From: Cheiracanthium punctorium
Lineage: Eukaryota; Arthropoda; Arachnida; Araneae; Cheiracanthiidae
Reading direction: 5' to 3'
Assembly (NCBI GenBank): GCA_038373885.1
Contig: JAWZYV010013274.1
Location: 372,001-436,000, forward strand
Length of the DNA: 64,000 bases
The notes beneath the pieces are model-generated. The model searched no databases. It was given only the letters and a program-made list of their open reading frames with translations, and had not been told where the DNA came from. The translations under genes were made by a program, and so were the position numbers. Shown here in pieces: positions 22,045-33,945 of this stretch (positions within the stretch are counted from its first letter, which is position 1; every line of letters starts with the position of its first letter).

Positions 22045-23894
22045 AACAGCTAAACTTGCGTAGCATAGATATCGAGATATAAACCATCGATCAAATGAAA
22101 TCTCCTAACAAATACAACTAGAAAAATCCAGAACTAAGAATAAAAATGCACTCACAGGCCTTAAAATTTGCAAAAAAAAAAAAAGACAATACAACAAGTA
22201 AATTCCAAAGCTTTCCAAGCAAAATCGCATGACGTAGTACACCCATGTGAGAACTCGCAACTCTATATAAAGCATCATATAAAGCATACATAGAAGAAGG
22301 GAGATGATAGTTGTAATGAATGCGCCTTTGAAACGAAGGTCAGAATTTGCAGAGTATTAAATTAAACTAAAAGATAATCAGTAATCTTTGTAATTACTTA
22401 AGTCAAAGTGTGACGCTCCCATGTAGGTCATAGTTTTAATTCGGAGTAGGTCACAAGTGGAACACTGTGTTATAGTGTCTTGCAGTCTCTATTTTTGTGA
22501 TTATGTCATTTCGATATACGATCCTCCCTAACATAAACAGTTATAAAAGTCATGAGAAAAAAAAACTACAAAATAGTTTTAAAACATATAATCCTATTTT
22601 ATTTTTAATGGAATATCCGAATAAAATTAAAAGTATTCTGGAAAGAGTTAAACCCCCTTTTTGAAGTAACTGTTGCAAATCGATAAATCAGCTCATTAAA
22701 AAAAACTTTTATATTTTATTAGTTTCACCCATGAATTTTCTGGAAAGCATTACGCGAAAAATCAGAGTCACTAATGAACATGCAGAGCGTCGTTAGTCCA
22801 CCGAATTTCAGTTTTACCAGCAACTGTATTCAACTTTTAAAATGAAATAAAAGAATCAAAGAATAACTTCCTCCCCAAAAAATAATTGAGAATGCGATGG
22901 CGGGGAAGGGGCGAAATACTCAAAAAGCATCATTGCCACTCGATGGTATTGGTGGAAAGGCGAGAATCTTTGGTTTCTTGTTCATTAATTTCTTTTGTTA
23001 AGTTCTGTGTTGGATGCAATAACAAATGTTAAATTTTGCGATGAAAAGAATAGTCAATAGTTCGGCGGGAGTAAGAGGGGACAGGTAAAAATTGAGAAAA
23101 CTTTTGATTTCGTGAAAATGAGAAACATTCCTGTTCAACTTGAAGAATGGGAACAATATTTGACAAGTCAAAGATACGTAAAGTAAAATTTAAAGTTCAC
23201 CTAACTCCAAGATATCAAATGAATTTTATGACTAACTATGTTTGCAATATATGATTATTTATTTAATGTTAGTGCAAAAGGTGCATGAATTTTTTAGTTA
23301 GAAATTTGTTTCTCCAGGAATACCTGTAAATGTCTCTCTACGTTGGGAACTCTTAGGAAATAAATCATATATTTCTTTAATATGTAATTTTGGTTTGTGT
23401 GCGAGATCTTTAGAGAGAATCTGCTTTATTTTCTTTCATTTATTTATTTATACATAACCTTTCATTAAAAAAACCAGTATATATATCCTTCTCAAATAAA
23501 TAAAAAAAAATGTCTTGAATATTTTTTCACAATGAAAATACTTTTAACCCCAAATAAGAGGATTTCTAGCTCCATGGATTTTCCGCGTAGTACATTTCTG
23601 TATTAAATCTTTAATTAAACTAAAAGAAATCCCAAGATATTTTTGGATTGTTGTTGGATGTTTTGCCAACTATATTATTTTTTACGGCGATGAAAAATAC
23701 CACATAAATCTTGAATTATTTTCTGATAGTGCGCACAAAAATATCATAAAAATTAGAGGAATTGCTCTTCTATTAAATGTAATATTTTATCAATTTTGTA
23801 ATTACTTTAATAAGGATGAAAATTTCAATCGGTATTTTTATTAATGGTATTAGGCATTCTACGGCACTCATTGTACCATTACTACTAAGCACAG

Positions 23895-23937
<43 letters not shown>

Positions 23938-26160
23938 TGTGAATTTCATAATTAATTTTGGCTCTGTACTCAAGCACATTATAAATATTAAAATACATAT
24001 TTTATTAAAAGTTTTGCAGCTTTACAAAATAAATAAATAAAAAATAACTGCGTTATTTGTTCTACTTGTTTTCATATATTAAAGTGTGCTTCAAAGTAAA
24101 AAAAAATAATGCAATTAAACTTTTTATTTTCTGTAAAGGAACATTTAATTTTGAGATTAAAACAAGTATTTTTAATTTCAAAATGTGCTTGAAAAAATAT
24201 TTTCGAAGCCCTTTTTTTCAGGTAGTAATTTAACAACGCAGAAAAAAACTGATTTGCAAAGGGATACTTTTAAAAAGTAACTTATGTCTAGAAATTACTA
24301 AGAAATTATTATGCATATTGTAGAGTAAACATTTAGCTTTAAAATTAAGTTTTTAATAAATTTATCTGAAAAGGTTATGTATTTTCCGAAAGTGATTTTA
24401 CACAGATCAGCGATATAGTACGTCTATGTACATGTATTTCATAACCCTGTAAGTTTGTGTTGACAATGCTTGAATTTAGAAAAAAAACCTTGCAATAAAT
24501 GTTTATTTAAGCTAGTAAGATAAAAATATTTGCTTAATAATTTATTTAAATAATTATGTATAAATTATATAATATTTTATAAATCTTAATATCTAATTTT
24601 AAGATTATGCGAAAGAATCGGGTTAGTATATGAAACCTTTTTTTTAAATTTAAGCCTAGTAAATAAAATGAGTGCAATTAAATTTAAATTAAATGTTCTG
24701 CAAAGTATTTACTGTTACATTATTTTCAATTATCACTATTGCACTAAAACATTGGATTAAGAATCCAGGTTCTCAGATATGCTAATTTTTTGTACTATCC
24801 TAGATATATAACGTTAAGCAAGTTTCAAACTGTTAGTGCTATTCAATGCAGAAACTAACGTAATTAGCTCTTTTTCTCATGATTTTTTTCTGTCATATAT
24901 AATATTCAAATTTGAACGTGTTAATATATAAAACTACAGATAAGAAATACATAAACAAGCATGCAGTTGCTAGAGATCAGAAAAAAGAAAACTTATAAAT
25001 TGCGCATCTTATTATTGCATCTCTGCACGAAATAATGTCAAAGAATATCGGAATGATAATCTTATAGCACATAATATCTAAAATAAGAAATTACATGAAA
25101 GAAATGTTTATTTTAACTTTTCGTAAGAGGAGAAGTATTTTATTTCATGAAAGCAAATGTAATTTTCTGGAGTCAGAGGATTAGAATGAATACATGTAAA
25201 AAGAAGTTTATTTATTTATGAAAGCTTCATATAATTAAAAAGAAATATTTTCACTACATTATTAAGCAAATCGAAATAAAGAAACGCTATAATGATTTTG
25301 TGAAAAAAAAAAAAAAAATTTAAATCAGAGATCTATCTCAAGAAATATCATATTTCCTTTTTAAATAACTAAACTACATTTATTCAACTAAATATAACAC
25401 CAATAGTTTGTTAATTCAAATGAAGTTTTAGTTAAAATAGCATCAAACAACGTTTCCATGAATAATCAAAATTTTATTGAATTCCTAAAATATGCCTTTG
25501 ACTGCATATTTAAAAGGATATATTTTCCCTTTACCTCTCTGAAAGAACTGTCAATGGTAAAAATAAAACTGAAGGGCTTAGGTCACCAAAATATTAAGAA
25601 AAAAATAGAAATTTACACGGGGGGGGGGGATTTACAGTTTTTAGGAGTCTAAAATTCTAAATATTAATCTATCTATTTGAAATTGTTCCAGAGTATTCAA
25701 TGATACATTATTTATCCATGGTATAATTTCACTAACTCGCAGAAAACTGAAGAGGTAGAAATGGGGCAGAAATATGATAAGATGATTTTTCTAGGCTTAC
25801 CATCATCTTGCATATCGTAAATATTGTCGCTGATAATACAAACACTATCAGTCTCTTATTAAAATTGTGTTATCTGGTTATCACTCGATCCAGAATCTTC
25901 ATTTGACTGTTCGAAGTCACAATAATCTCATTAAAAAATATGTACCTTAACATTATGTTGACACTATCTTTCCAATTGAATAATTAATGAAAATGTCTTA
26001 TGTGGGCACTACATGACTTCATTGTGCGTCATTATATGAACAATACATTCGATGCACTTCATCTAAACTTATTGTCTTTGAAATTGCGATGCAATACTTC
26101 AGTAACGCTAAGGGTCAACTATTTATAGCCGAATATAAGACAAACCTTAATTTGGCTACA
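22045..26160. other. Long AT-rich non-genic stretch
   Basis: No supportable gene. An (ATA)n trinucleotide run lies at about 23902-23937 and explains the poly-Ile frames on both strands there. Poly(A) at about 25304-25318 and a nine-base G run at 25620-25629 are simple repeats. The remaining short frames are featureless. Confidence 0.45.
23902..23937. repeat. (ATA)n microsatellite
   Basis: About eleven trinucleotide units in a row. Confidence 0.9.
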
Positions 26161-26169
26161 TTTCATCGA

Positions 26170-26468
26170 AAGCCGCTGAGCTCGGTAATGGTTTCCGAGA
26201 TTTTGGACACCCCAAATGTGATTGACCACAGACTCTTAATGAATTAAAAGTGTGCATAGATTACAGTGAAATAAAAGACTTTTGGGTGAATCTGTAAATA
26301 AATTACGAAATTCGAACAGTCTACGGCTATTAGTTTTTGAGTTATGCGGGATATTCACTTATTTTTGGTGCTTAATTTGGCGGTATTTTGGCAAACTCAC
26401 CAGGCTCGATGACAGTTGGTGAGATTTTGAGCATGGCCCAAACAATGACTGACTATAGACATAAATAT
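26170..26468. repeat. Degenerate dispersed repeat interrupted by a transposon
   Basis: A block resembling GAGCTCGGTAATGGTTTCCG, then GAGATTTTGGACACCCCAAA and a GACTGACTATAGAC-like word, occurs at about 26176 and again at about 26403. A third related block (CATAGACTCTAATGAAATGA) appears right after the transposon at about 27007. This suggests a roughly 230-bp-spaced repeat in which the element at 26469-26991 inserted. Confidence 0.4.
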
Positions 26469-26991
26469 AGGGCGTATCACAATTCCCTCCCGGGTTTGGA
26501 AGGCTTATAAAAAATAATGTATTACCAATACAACAACAAAGTTGACTTTACTGGAGAAAGAAGCATTATAAATTTTTTACACAAATAACGAGCTTCCTCG
26601 TCGTTGGATTGGTTGAGGTTCTGATGATGACAATCGGCTTCTTCCGTGGCCACCTCGCTCTCCGGACCTAACTCCATGCGATTTTATTTTTATCGGAATA
26701 CGTAAATGATCGCATGTTCGTGCCTCCTATGCCACGTGATTTACAAGATTTATGCAGTAGGATCATAACCGGATTTGCAGCCATTGATCGTGGCATGTTA
26801 AAACAAGTGTGAGGAGGGAAGAATTTATTTTAGAATTGATATCTACCACATAACGAAAGGTTCACATATTGAACATTTATGAAAGAAAACTTGTAACAAT
26901 TTATTTATCCAATAAAGACAAATCTGTTGCTGTATTGGCAACATAATTTTTTATGAGCCTTCCAAACTCGGAGGGTATTTTGACACACACT
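26469..26991 (+). mobile_element. Internally deleted Tc1/mariner-type element, about 520 bp
   Basis: The ends are about 45-bp imperfect inverted repeats. The left end contains TCCCTCCCGGGTTTGGAAGG and the right end contains CCTTCCAAACTCGGAGGGTA. Both are followed inward by a TTATAAAAAA-type tract. The inner side of the left end and the matching right segment also share AATACAACAACA/TGTTGCTGTATT. Only the C-terminal part of the transposase gene remains (26593-26812). The element is in an older dispersed repeat. Confidence 0.75.
26593..26812 (+). pseudogene. DDE transposase C-terminal relic
   Basis: Forward reading gives LPRRWIG, a stop, then WPPRSPDLTPCDF. The latter is the hallmark block before the final catalytic acidic residue of a large arthropod Tc1/mariner-like family. 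After a one-base shift near 26700 it continues RMFVPPMPRDLQDLCSRI and then FAAIDRGMLKQV before a stop at 26810-26812. The N-terminal DNA-binding domain and first catalytic Asp are missing. The same motif, in weaker form, occurs in the relic at 3332-3520. Confidence 0.8.
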
Positions 26992-27984
26992 GTTTACTGA
27001 AGATGTCCATAGACTCTAATGAAATGAGATTCTTTTCGGTGGCCGTGTAGAAAATTATACAGATGACTGCACTCAAAAGTGGAAATACACAAGTATATCA
27101 ACAATACTTAAAATAAAATCTCAACATTGTACCGTTTATAGCTTGTGAGCTATGTAATTTATGTACAAACGTATAAACGGACAGACGTCTGGATAAAACT
27201 ATTGAAAATGGACTTGCGATTGTTAAATAGATTATACATGCATATATACGAGCGTACATATGTGCGTACGTAACGATGACATCCAAAGTTTTTTCCAAGT
27301 AAATTTAGAGATAGCCCAAATCAATATTTTTATCAAAAACTGAATTTCGGGATTTTTCTTTTCGATCACTATACATCCTATTATTTCGTAGAAGGAAGTA
27401 AAAAATATATTCCATAAAAAAAGTATTTAAAAGTAATAAAAAAATTATAAGAAATCACATGCAAGCTTCTACGAACAAAATGAGTGCATATCTCCCTAGA
27501 AAAACGTCAATGGAAATACCCAGCTCATAATCCGATATTTCCGGAAATGGAAGAGATGTTTGAGATCTGGTGAAAGCTTCATTTTGTTCCTATTCATGTG
27601 CATTTAATTTAGAATCTTCTTTATGGTAGTTTATTTTTCTGTATAAATAATGAAACGTCATCAAATTTTGTTGATTATTTTGATCAGTTTTTGTAAAGTT
27701 TTGATGAGCTCCCGCTATTATTTTCCGAGACTGTTTTGACATGCAGTATGAAAGAATGTTTTTGGTAAACAAATTTAACTTAATTGTTGTTTCTGTAGAA
27801 AAATCATGAAGTTGGCTTTAAATTTTTATACATCTATAAATAATTTGTGAAATATTCAATAAGCAAATTAATTGCATTTTTTTTTCAATAAATGCATAAA
27901 CGAGCACTCCTCATCACTCAGTTAATAGAATGTAAGGATTTCGGATAATTTTTTACTCCCATCTAAGACGGAATAGACGGAATA
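26992..27984. other. Non-genic stretch
   Basis: No supported gene. On the minus strand, 27450-27772 holds a partly open, protein-like frame (61 codons, then continuing past one stop). It may belong to the relic at 27985-28560 but could equally be chance. Confidence 0.35.
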
Positions 27985-28560
27985 TTAAACAGTATTGTCC
28001 AAGTTGACAATATGGTTTTTGCAGGGCATTTTTTCAGTCGGGATCGACGTAAATATGTTTCGGTTTTGTAAAATCTGCAAAAATTCACATTGTAGACTTT
28101 TAGCACATGCTTTAAGTTCTTGCGCATTGAACAAAATAGTATTTATGATTTCATTAATGCTTTTATTAGTAAATAATAACAATAATAACGCTTCAAGCTA
28201 CCGAATACCAACCTGCGACTGTTTCTGACTATCGGCTTAAAATATTTTGTTAATAGTTTGAAATATTTAGAAACTTAACATCCCGGCATCTCTTGAATAT
28301 TTCAACGTACGCGCATTTGAAGTTATGCAGATGAACTTGCTTTTTGCCTACTAAAATGTCAACACGAATTTTTCCGTCATCTGTCAGTTCCGTAAATTCA
28401 CGATCTACTACAGATAAAATTCCAAGCCATTTGGCGTCAATTCCTGAGACTTCGTGGTGATTTTGGCACCCGGCCAGAGACGGAACTTTATTGGTTTATA
28501 GCTGCGATCTATCACTGTCAAGGTGCATGGGGCTTCGCTTTTGCCAAGTCTTGAACAAAA
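27985..28560 (-). pseudogene. Unidentified minus-strand coding relic or exon
   Basis: Three successive minus-strand frames look protein-like rather than AT noise. About 28450-28560 reads EAPCTLTVIDRSYKPIKFRL followed by WPGAKITTKSQE. After a frame change, 28250-28495 (81 open codons, no Met) reads GIDAKWLGILSVVDREFTEL, TDDGKIRVDILVGKKQVHLH and NFKCAYVEIFKRC. Then 27985-28182 encodes 65 residues including NAQELKACAKSLQCEFLQIL. The middle block has a balanced, soluble alpha/beta composition with acidic turns, unlike neighbouring translations. A GTTAAGT donor-like site follows RCRD near 28276, but no good acceptor is visible, so a decayed gene copy fits better than a live exon. I do not recognise the family. 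Confidence 0.4.
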
Positions 28561-30776
28561 AATTTAGCTCCAGCAAGATATATATTACACATAAACATTT
28601 TTATATATAAAGGAATTTTCCCCGTGTGATGACATCGGAGCATTGTAAATATATTTTTGAGCTCGAAAAAGAAGTATATATTCTGGAGAGTGTGAAAAAT
28701 ATATATATACAACTGAGAGCGAATTATCTTTTAGAACGTCTATTTCGTTCATTTTTTATTACAAGTATATAAGAAAAACTTTTCAAGCTGGAAAATTCTT
28801 TTCGTGATCATTCTTCTCCGCTCTATGTATATACTCTAATACTTTTTAAGACGGATTATATGTCTTTTTAAGCTTCATTTCTTTTCTTTGAATTTAATCT
28901 GCCGAGAAGTAGTTTTTTTGTGTGGTTCTGTATGTAAATATTTAAAGTCAGTTCACTTTAAAATGGCCATTTATATTTTTATAAAGGGAGTTGAAATCGT
29001 ATAACAGAAATTTAAAGGGAAATGTTCTCTTTATAAAGTGAAAAGAGTTATTCATTGTTTTTTTGCTATAATTAATCAAATGTGAAGGCTTGTCATGAAA
29101 TTATATAAAACGTTATTATAAAACGTTACATAAATGTATTTTTTAAAAATAACAGTGGCATATTTTGACATATTTGTAGCTTAATAGGTTTAATTCCTTT
29201 CTTACATCAAGTCCTTTGAATGATTCATAATTTTTTTTTTAAATAATGTTTTATGAAACTGCAGTAATTTATTTATGTAACTGGGGTAACTAATGCAGCA
29301 TTTTATATTACTAAATTTTGCGTATTGCACTTTGTATTTTACTTTATTTCTTCTATATTTCACTAGTTAATTGGTAAATTGATTGAAAGCAATTTTTCGG
29401 TGAATCTATCTAGATATTCTCACCGAACATATCTAGATAGCTACAGAATAGATACAGAGATACTAGATAGATACAGGATGTTCATTTTCTCACTTTTAAA
29501 ATATTCTCTTGTCTTTTCGGATAAACTGCCTACATTTGTGTTCGCTGCCGCTGCTGAAGGGCCAATAGCACGGAAAGATACCTTGGTGATTCGTTTAAAA
29601 GTAATATTGAATCTGCTTGATTTTTTGCACCAAAAGCTTCACAGAATAAAACAAAAATGAAATTAAAGTTCCGATATTACTGTTGTGTTGCATAGTTACT
29701 TTCGAAAAGGTGGGTGTCATGACATAGTCTGTGTAAAAGAAATTTTGCGGTTAATGTTATTAGTCCTGCTCTTTTATAGTTCGTTCGTTGCCAAGAGATA
29801 CAGGACGAGAGTTCTCAAATCATTTTTTCTCACTCTATAGAGTAACAGCAAAATTACTGAAAACTTTTCCTGAAAATGTACAAAATTTTTCTGTTTATAT
29901 TTGAATGCAGAACAATTTCCGTATATCAAGGGTGATTATTTCCCTAGAACGGGATTTCATCGGGAAATTATAGAAACAAATTTCATAACTATACTGAAAT
30001 GGTGCTGGTTTTGCCTGCCCATTTTCCTTATGTTTTGTTTTTTTTTGTATGTCGTGTAACGCTCCTGGATATATGACATGAAGCAAGCGACCAGTTTTGT
30101 GCTTAAGTATTTCCCAGTTGTAACTAGTGCTGTATTCATTTAGCATACTTTTTGATGTTTGCATAGTGTAATTTCATTTGAAACGCGCAAAAATAAGCAG
30201 AACATTATCACAAGATAGCATGCTAATGGATATCCAAAAATAGAGATTTACATCAGCCTGTATTTTTACATTTTTCCTCTAGAAACCGTATTGTGTGTGT
30301 GTATGTGGGGGGGGGGGACTATAATGACTAAATGGAAGGAGCATCACAATTAATTTTGGCCGGTCTACATTTTCAGAGAGTTTGGCTAATCCCGATTCCT
30401 GTGTAGAAATGGAACCCTACATCACTATGAATTTGTTCATGACAGCATCACCACCGTGTAAAAAGCATACGGCATCCGCTCATTAGCTGCTCGGTCGTAA
30501 ATAACAGTAAAATCAAAATTTTTGCCTTGAACCGCCGTCAAAAATTAATAAAATTTACTAGGGTACGATCAAAGCAAGAGACATCGGAGGAAATTCCAAG
30601 AAAAAAAAAATCGGATTAAATATAAATGTTTGCGTAGTATTCATCTTTAAACTCGTCAAATACTTGATGATTGGCAGGCTTTAAACTTTTCTTTTCAGAT
30701 GTATTGAATGAACTAAATGCGGTAGAGCAAACTACTCTGTAAGATGGTCAGACTGATTGACGATCGTTGACGTAGT
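28561..30776. other. Non-genic stretch
   Basis: No gene recognised. Short CTAGATA/AGATAGATAC-type repeats lie at about 29407-29480 and explain part of the 93-codon frame at 29379-29660. A G run lies at 30307-30318. Confidence 0.4.
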
Positions 30777-30788
30777 ATGATCCGGTTT

Positions 30789-31018
30789 TGCCCAGCCAAT
30801 GGCTGAGAGGGTCTGCTCTCGGAACTGGAAGACAGGAGGCTCCAGGTTCGAACCCCAGTCACGTCTGAAGACCTAACCGTTCGGAGTTTTCTGTCGTTTT
30901 TCCCGAAAACTTGTGCAAATACGGGCTAGAATCCCTTAGAAAGTCGTCCACGGAAGGCATTCCCCCTGTAGACCTAAGAGCCTAGTGCAGTGAAACGACC
31001 TTAATCCACAAACGAACA
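30789..31018 (+). mobile_element. tRNA-derived SINE, 230 bp, with 12-bp target duplication
   Basis: The 5' part is tRNA-like: an A box in TGGCTGAGAGG (about 30800-30810) and a B box GGTTCGAACCC (30845-30855) at pol III spacing. An unrelated body of about 160 bp follows. Identical 12-bp flanks ATGATCCGGTTT (30777-30788 and 31019-31030) show insertion by target-primed reverse transcription. The head resembles class II (Leu/Ser-like) tRNAs, but I do not assign a parent. The perfect duplication suggests a fairly recent insertion. Confidence 0.9.
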
Positions 31019-31030
31019 ATGATCCGGTTT

Positions 31031-32640
31031 CATCCGGTTCAAGCATTCTTAATCTCCATATGTTTGGTAATCTTCACACGCGGGGAGACTAGTGTAATGA
31101 ATATAACCGAGCACAAATTTCAAATTACTGCCGGAACGACTTTTTTAAGCAAAAAGAAAAAAACAACCTAAAACAGACAACAGACAATAGTCTTACGAAC
31201 CAAATTTCTAATTTAGGAAATAAAATAGTCTGTCAAAACTTTATTCTGTTTGACAATTTGACAAAAGATAAAACTTTTACTTTTATTAACGAAATTTAAA
31301 GAATTTCCTAAAGTTTTTTATTAATAATACTATTATTATTATTGGAAAATTTATTTTAACACACAAAAGGAAACTTTATTTAATGTGAAAACAAACTTGT
31401 AAATCTTATCGACAGAATTTCCGACGTATTAGTTTATATATAAAAAAAAAAAATAGTCTTTTGTATTGCTTACTAAAAGACGCTGCCTATTAGTATATCA
31501 TGCATAGAGCCGTCAAAGTAAATTTGAAGTAACTATTATTATTCCACTAATAGTCCACAACAGTAATTCAATAAGAATAATTTATTTACTTTACGAATAG
31601 CAAACTCTGTTTAGTTCATTTGGAAATTTATATGTTAACTTCATAAAGAACTATCAATAATTTCATTACGACAGGAACGAACTGAGAAAAAAGGGAGCGA
31701 ATGCAAAGTCCTTTATCGAAGTTTCTAAGGGAATATGACAAATGAAATTGAATACATCTTCGGAGACGTACAAAAAGCTTTAATACATACATAGACAACA
31801 CAATGATATCGTGTTAAAACACGAACTGAGTTAATGAAATACCCTTTTTAAAAGGTTTTTCATAGCAGCGAAGTTTGTCTAATGGAAGGAAAATAAAGAA
31901 CGGCTAATAAGAATTCAGGTCCATGAATGAAGTTCTTTTAGAAATAAATTTTGTTTGTCGGGTGTTTTTTTTAAAACAGAAAAATAAATATTCTAGTAGA
32001 GTAAATTGAAGTGGAAACTGAATTATTCTTTTGTAAAGAAAAGTTTTCATTTTGTTGTTTTATTAGCGTTAATTCGTTTCCGTTCCATTGTATTCTGAAA
32101 TAAACATTAGTGGCGGAATAAGAATAGTGTAAGTAATCCGATGTGCTTTTTGTAAGCTTCGAAGATGTGTAATGCTATTTCTACTATCCGAACAAACAAT
32201 TCTTTGACATTTTTTAAGACGCACATTACATGCGAAACTAGCTCAACAAGCATTAGAGAAAAAAACCAAGAGAAGTTAATTAAGCATTAGAAGATTGTGC
32301 TTGTTGCGGCTATGTGCATAAGCTGCTATTTGTGATTTCTTTTAAGATGTGCATTTTCCTAAGAGGCTACTTTAAAATTGGGAAGATTGTAGCTTCGAGC
32401 CAAACATAGACACATGTTTATTCAGTTTTTCATGCATGGGTTGGTTTTAGAGTAGCACGCAGCTGCTTTAATACAGTTTTATTTTGCTGTTATTAACTCT
32501 AAGCATTTTTGTCGAGTTAAAAAATAATTATAGTTAAACATTAAAAGCAATATAATTGTTAAATACTGTACAGGAGATCGTTAATCACAAATTTTATGTA
32601 AAATGTTCCGAAACAGTAAAATTTACATTTGTTGACAAAC
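31031..32640. other. AT-rich non-genic stretch
   Basis: Nothing beyond simple AT runs and a small hairpin (CGTGTTAAAACACG near 31810) was recognised. Confidence 0.45.
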
Positions 32641-33008
32641 TTCGGTCGATTCCTACTTAACGCCTCCCCTCTCGCCAACCTAAAATATCGCCCTACGTTT
32701 TCGAGCTTCCTAGTCATGACGCATGCGCACAAAGGAACTAGATGAGATCCAACGTAAACAATTTAGCTGTAAATGCACTAGTTAAGGAATTTGAGGTCAC
32801 ATAATTCTTAAAACTACATTAATTGGCAACCTCACCCCTAAAATAAACCAATAAAAAAGTAATGCTGTACTTACATGTTGTTACACACCGCCAGCTTAAT
32901 TCTAAATTCGTTTGCCCCATAAATACAGAAAATCGTCATGGTAACTGCATATGCATAGTTATCGCCACCTTGGCGAGAGTGGGGGCGTTAAAGTAGGAAT
33001 CAACCCAA
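32641..33008. mobile_element. TIR MITE, about 368 bp
   Basis: The left end TTCGGTCGATTCCTACTTAA, continuing CGCCTCCCCTCTCGCCAA, is mirrored at 32970-33008 as TTGGCGAGAGTGGGGGCGTT then AAAGTAGGAATCAACCCAA. That gives about 38-bp inverted termini with roughly five mismatches and one indel. The 290-bp interior is non-coding. No clear target duplication was seen, so the superfamily is open. Confidence 0.75.
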
Positions 33009-33350
33009 ACTGTAAATGGCTCACAAAATTCTCAATATGCATCATAAAAACGTATTTTGTCTAAATAATTATTTCTATACCTTTGTATATAATGTTTATG
33101 TATAATGTTTATTAAATATAGGAATGGAAAGCATTTTGAACCCAGTATCTTGTGAATAAAAGCTTCAGGCGTCATCAGACCGGACAAAAGATATTCATTT
33201 CCCTATCCTTCAATTGCTATATCGTAGCTTTATGCAGCCCACTATTCTAAATTAGAGAATCAGCTGGATTCTGATAAATTATGTCCTACTTCTGGGGGAC
33301 TTTGATACAACACTTTCTTGACTTTGATACCGCGTGCGGGGGACTTAGCT
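33009..33350. other. Spacer and left flank of the LTR-like repeats
   Basis: AT-rich sequence turning into a GC-richer edge that contains two GGGGGACTT words and two CTTGACTTTG-type words. A related CTTGACTTTG word recurs after the second LTR-like copy at about 33955, suggesting an older tandem arrangement. Confidence 0.4.
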
Positions 33351-33351
33351 G

Positions 33352-33945
33352 TGTGGCGGCACGAGATCACTTCCGCGCACACAACACCCGGCAATTGAAG
33401 GCCGGTCGAATGGGTACCTTTTCGCAGAGCCGGATTGCGCCTCATTCTACCACCCATAAGTCCCTGAATTCAAACCCTGCTCTCGCCGCACACTCTCCCC
33501 ACATTGATGACCCGGACTACGAACACGTATTCTCCTTCTCGCCAATAGCGACAGATGGCGCCAGCACCGACTTCTTCCATCTCTCGCTCTCCTCTCTTTC
33601 AAAGTCCGCAACGAGCGGCAGCGACCTCACCAAAGTCCGCAACGAGCGGCAGCGACCTCACCAAAGTCCGCAACGAGCGGCAGCGACCTCACCGTAGTCC
33701 GCAACAAGTCCAAAACGAATGGCAGCGTTCCATAATGCTTGGAACATCGTTCCTCAGCATCCGACTGACTCTCTAGGGGGGGGGGGGTCTAGTGTGGCGG
33801 CACGATCACCTCCGTGCACACAACACCCGACCATTGAAGGCCGGTCGAATGGGTACCTTTTGGCCGAGCCGGATTGCGCCTCATTCTACCACCCATAAGT
33901 CCCTGGGTCAAACCCAGCTCTCGCCGCACGCTCTCCCTACAGCTG
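33352..33945 (+). mobile_element. LTR-like direct repeats flanking a short remnant
   Basis: Two direct copies of about 150 bp begin TGTGGCGGCACG (33352-33500 and 33793-33945) and share long identical stretches such as GGCCGGTCGAATGGGTACCT. The second copy is preceded by a 12-base G run followed by TCTAG (about 33775-33791), which resembles a polypurine tract in front of a 3' LTR. The 290-bp interval has no gag or pol. It contains a 31-bp tandem repeat. Best reading: terminal parts of an LTR retrotransposon with a nearly complete internal deletion. A simple tandem duplication is the alternative. The 138-codon frame at 33281-33697 is a composition by-product. Confidence 0.5.
33601..33705. repeat. 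31-bp tandem repeat, three copies plus a partial
   Basis: The unit AAAGTCCGCAACGAGCGGCA plus 11 bases (33601-33631) is repeated exactly at 33632-33662 and 33663-33693. A degenerate partial follows (33694-33705). Because 31 is not a multiple of three, it would read in all frames. Confidence 0.9.

Noticed and set aside
23773..24040. Poly-isoleucine ORFs on both strands
   Set aside because: Produced by the (ATA)n microsatellite.
33281..33697. 138-codon plus-strand ORF
   Set aside because: It spans the LTR-like repeat and the 31-bp tandem repeat, which explain its composition and its repeated residues.
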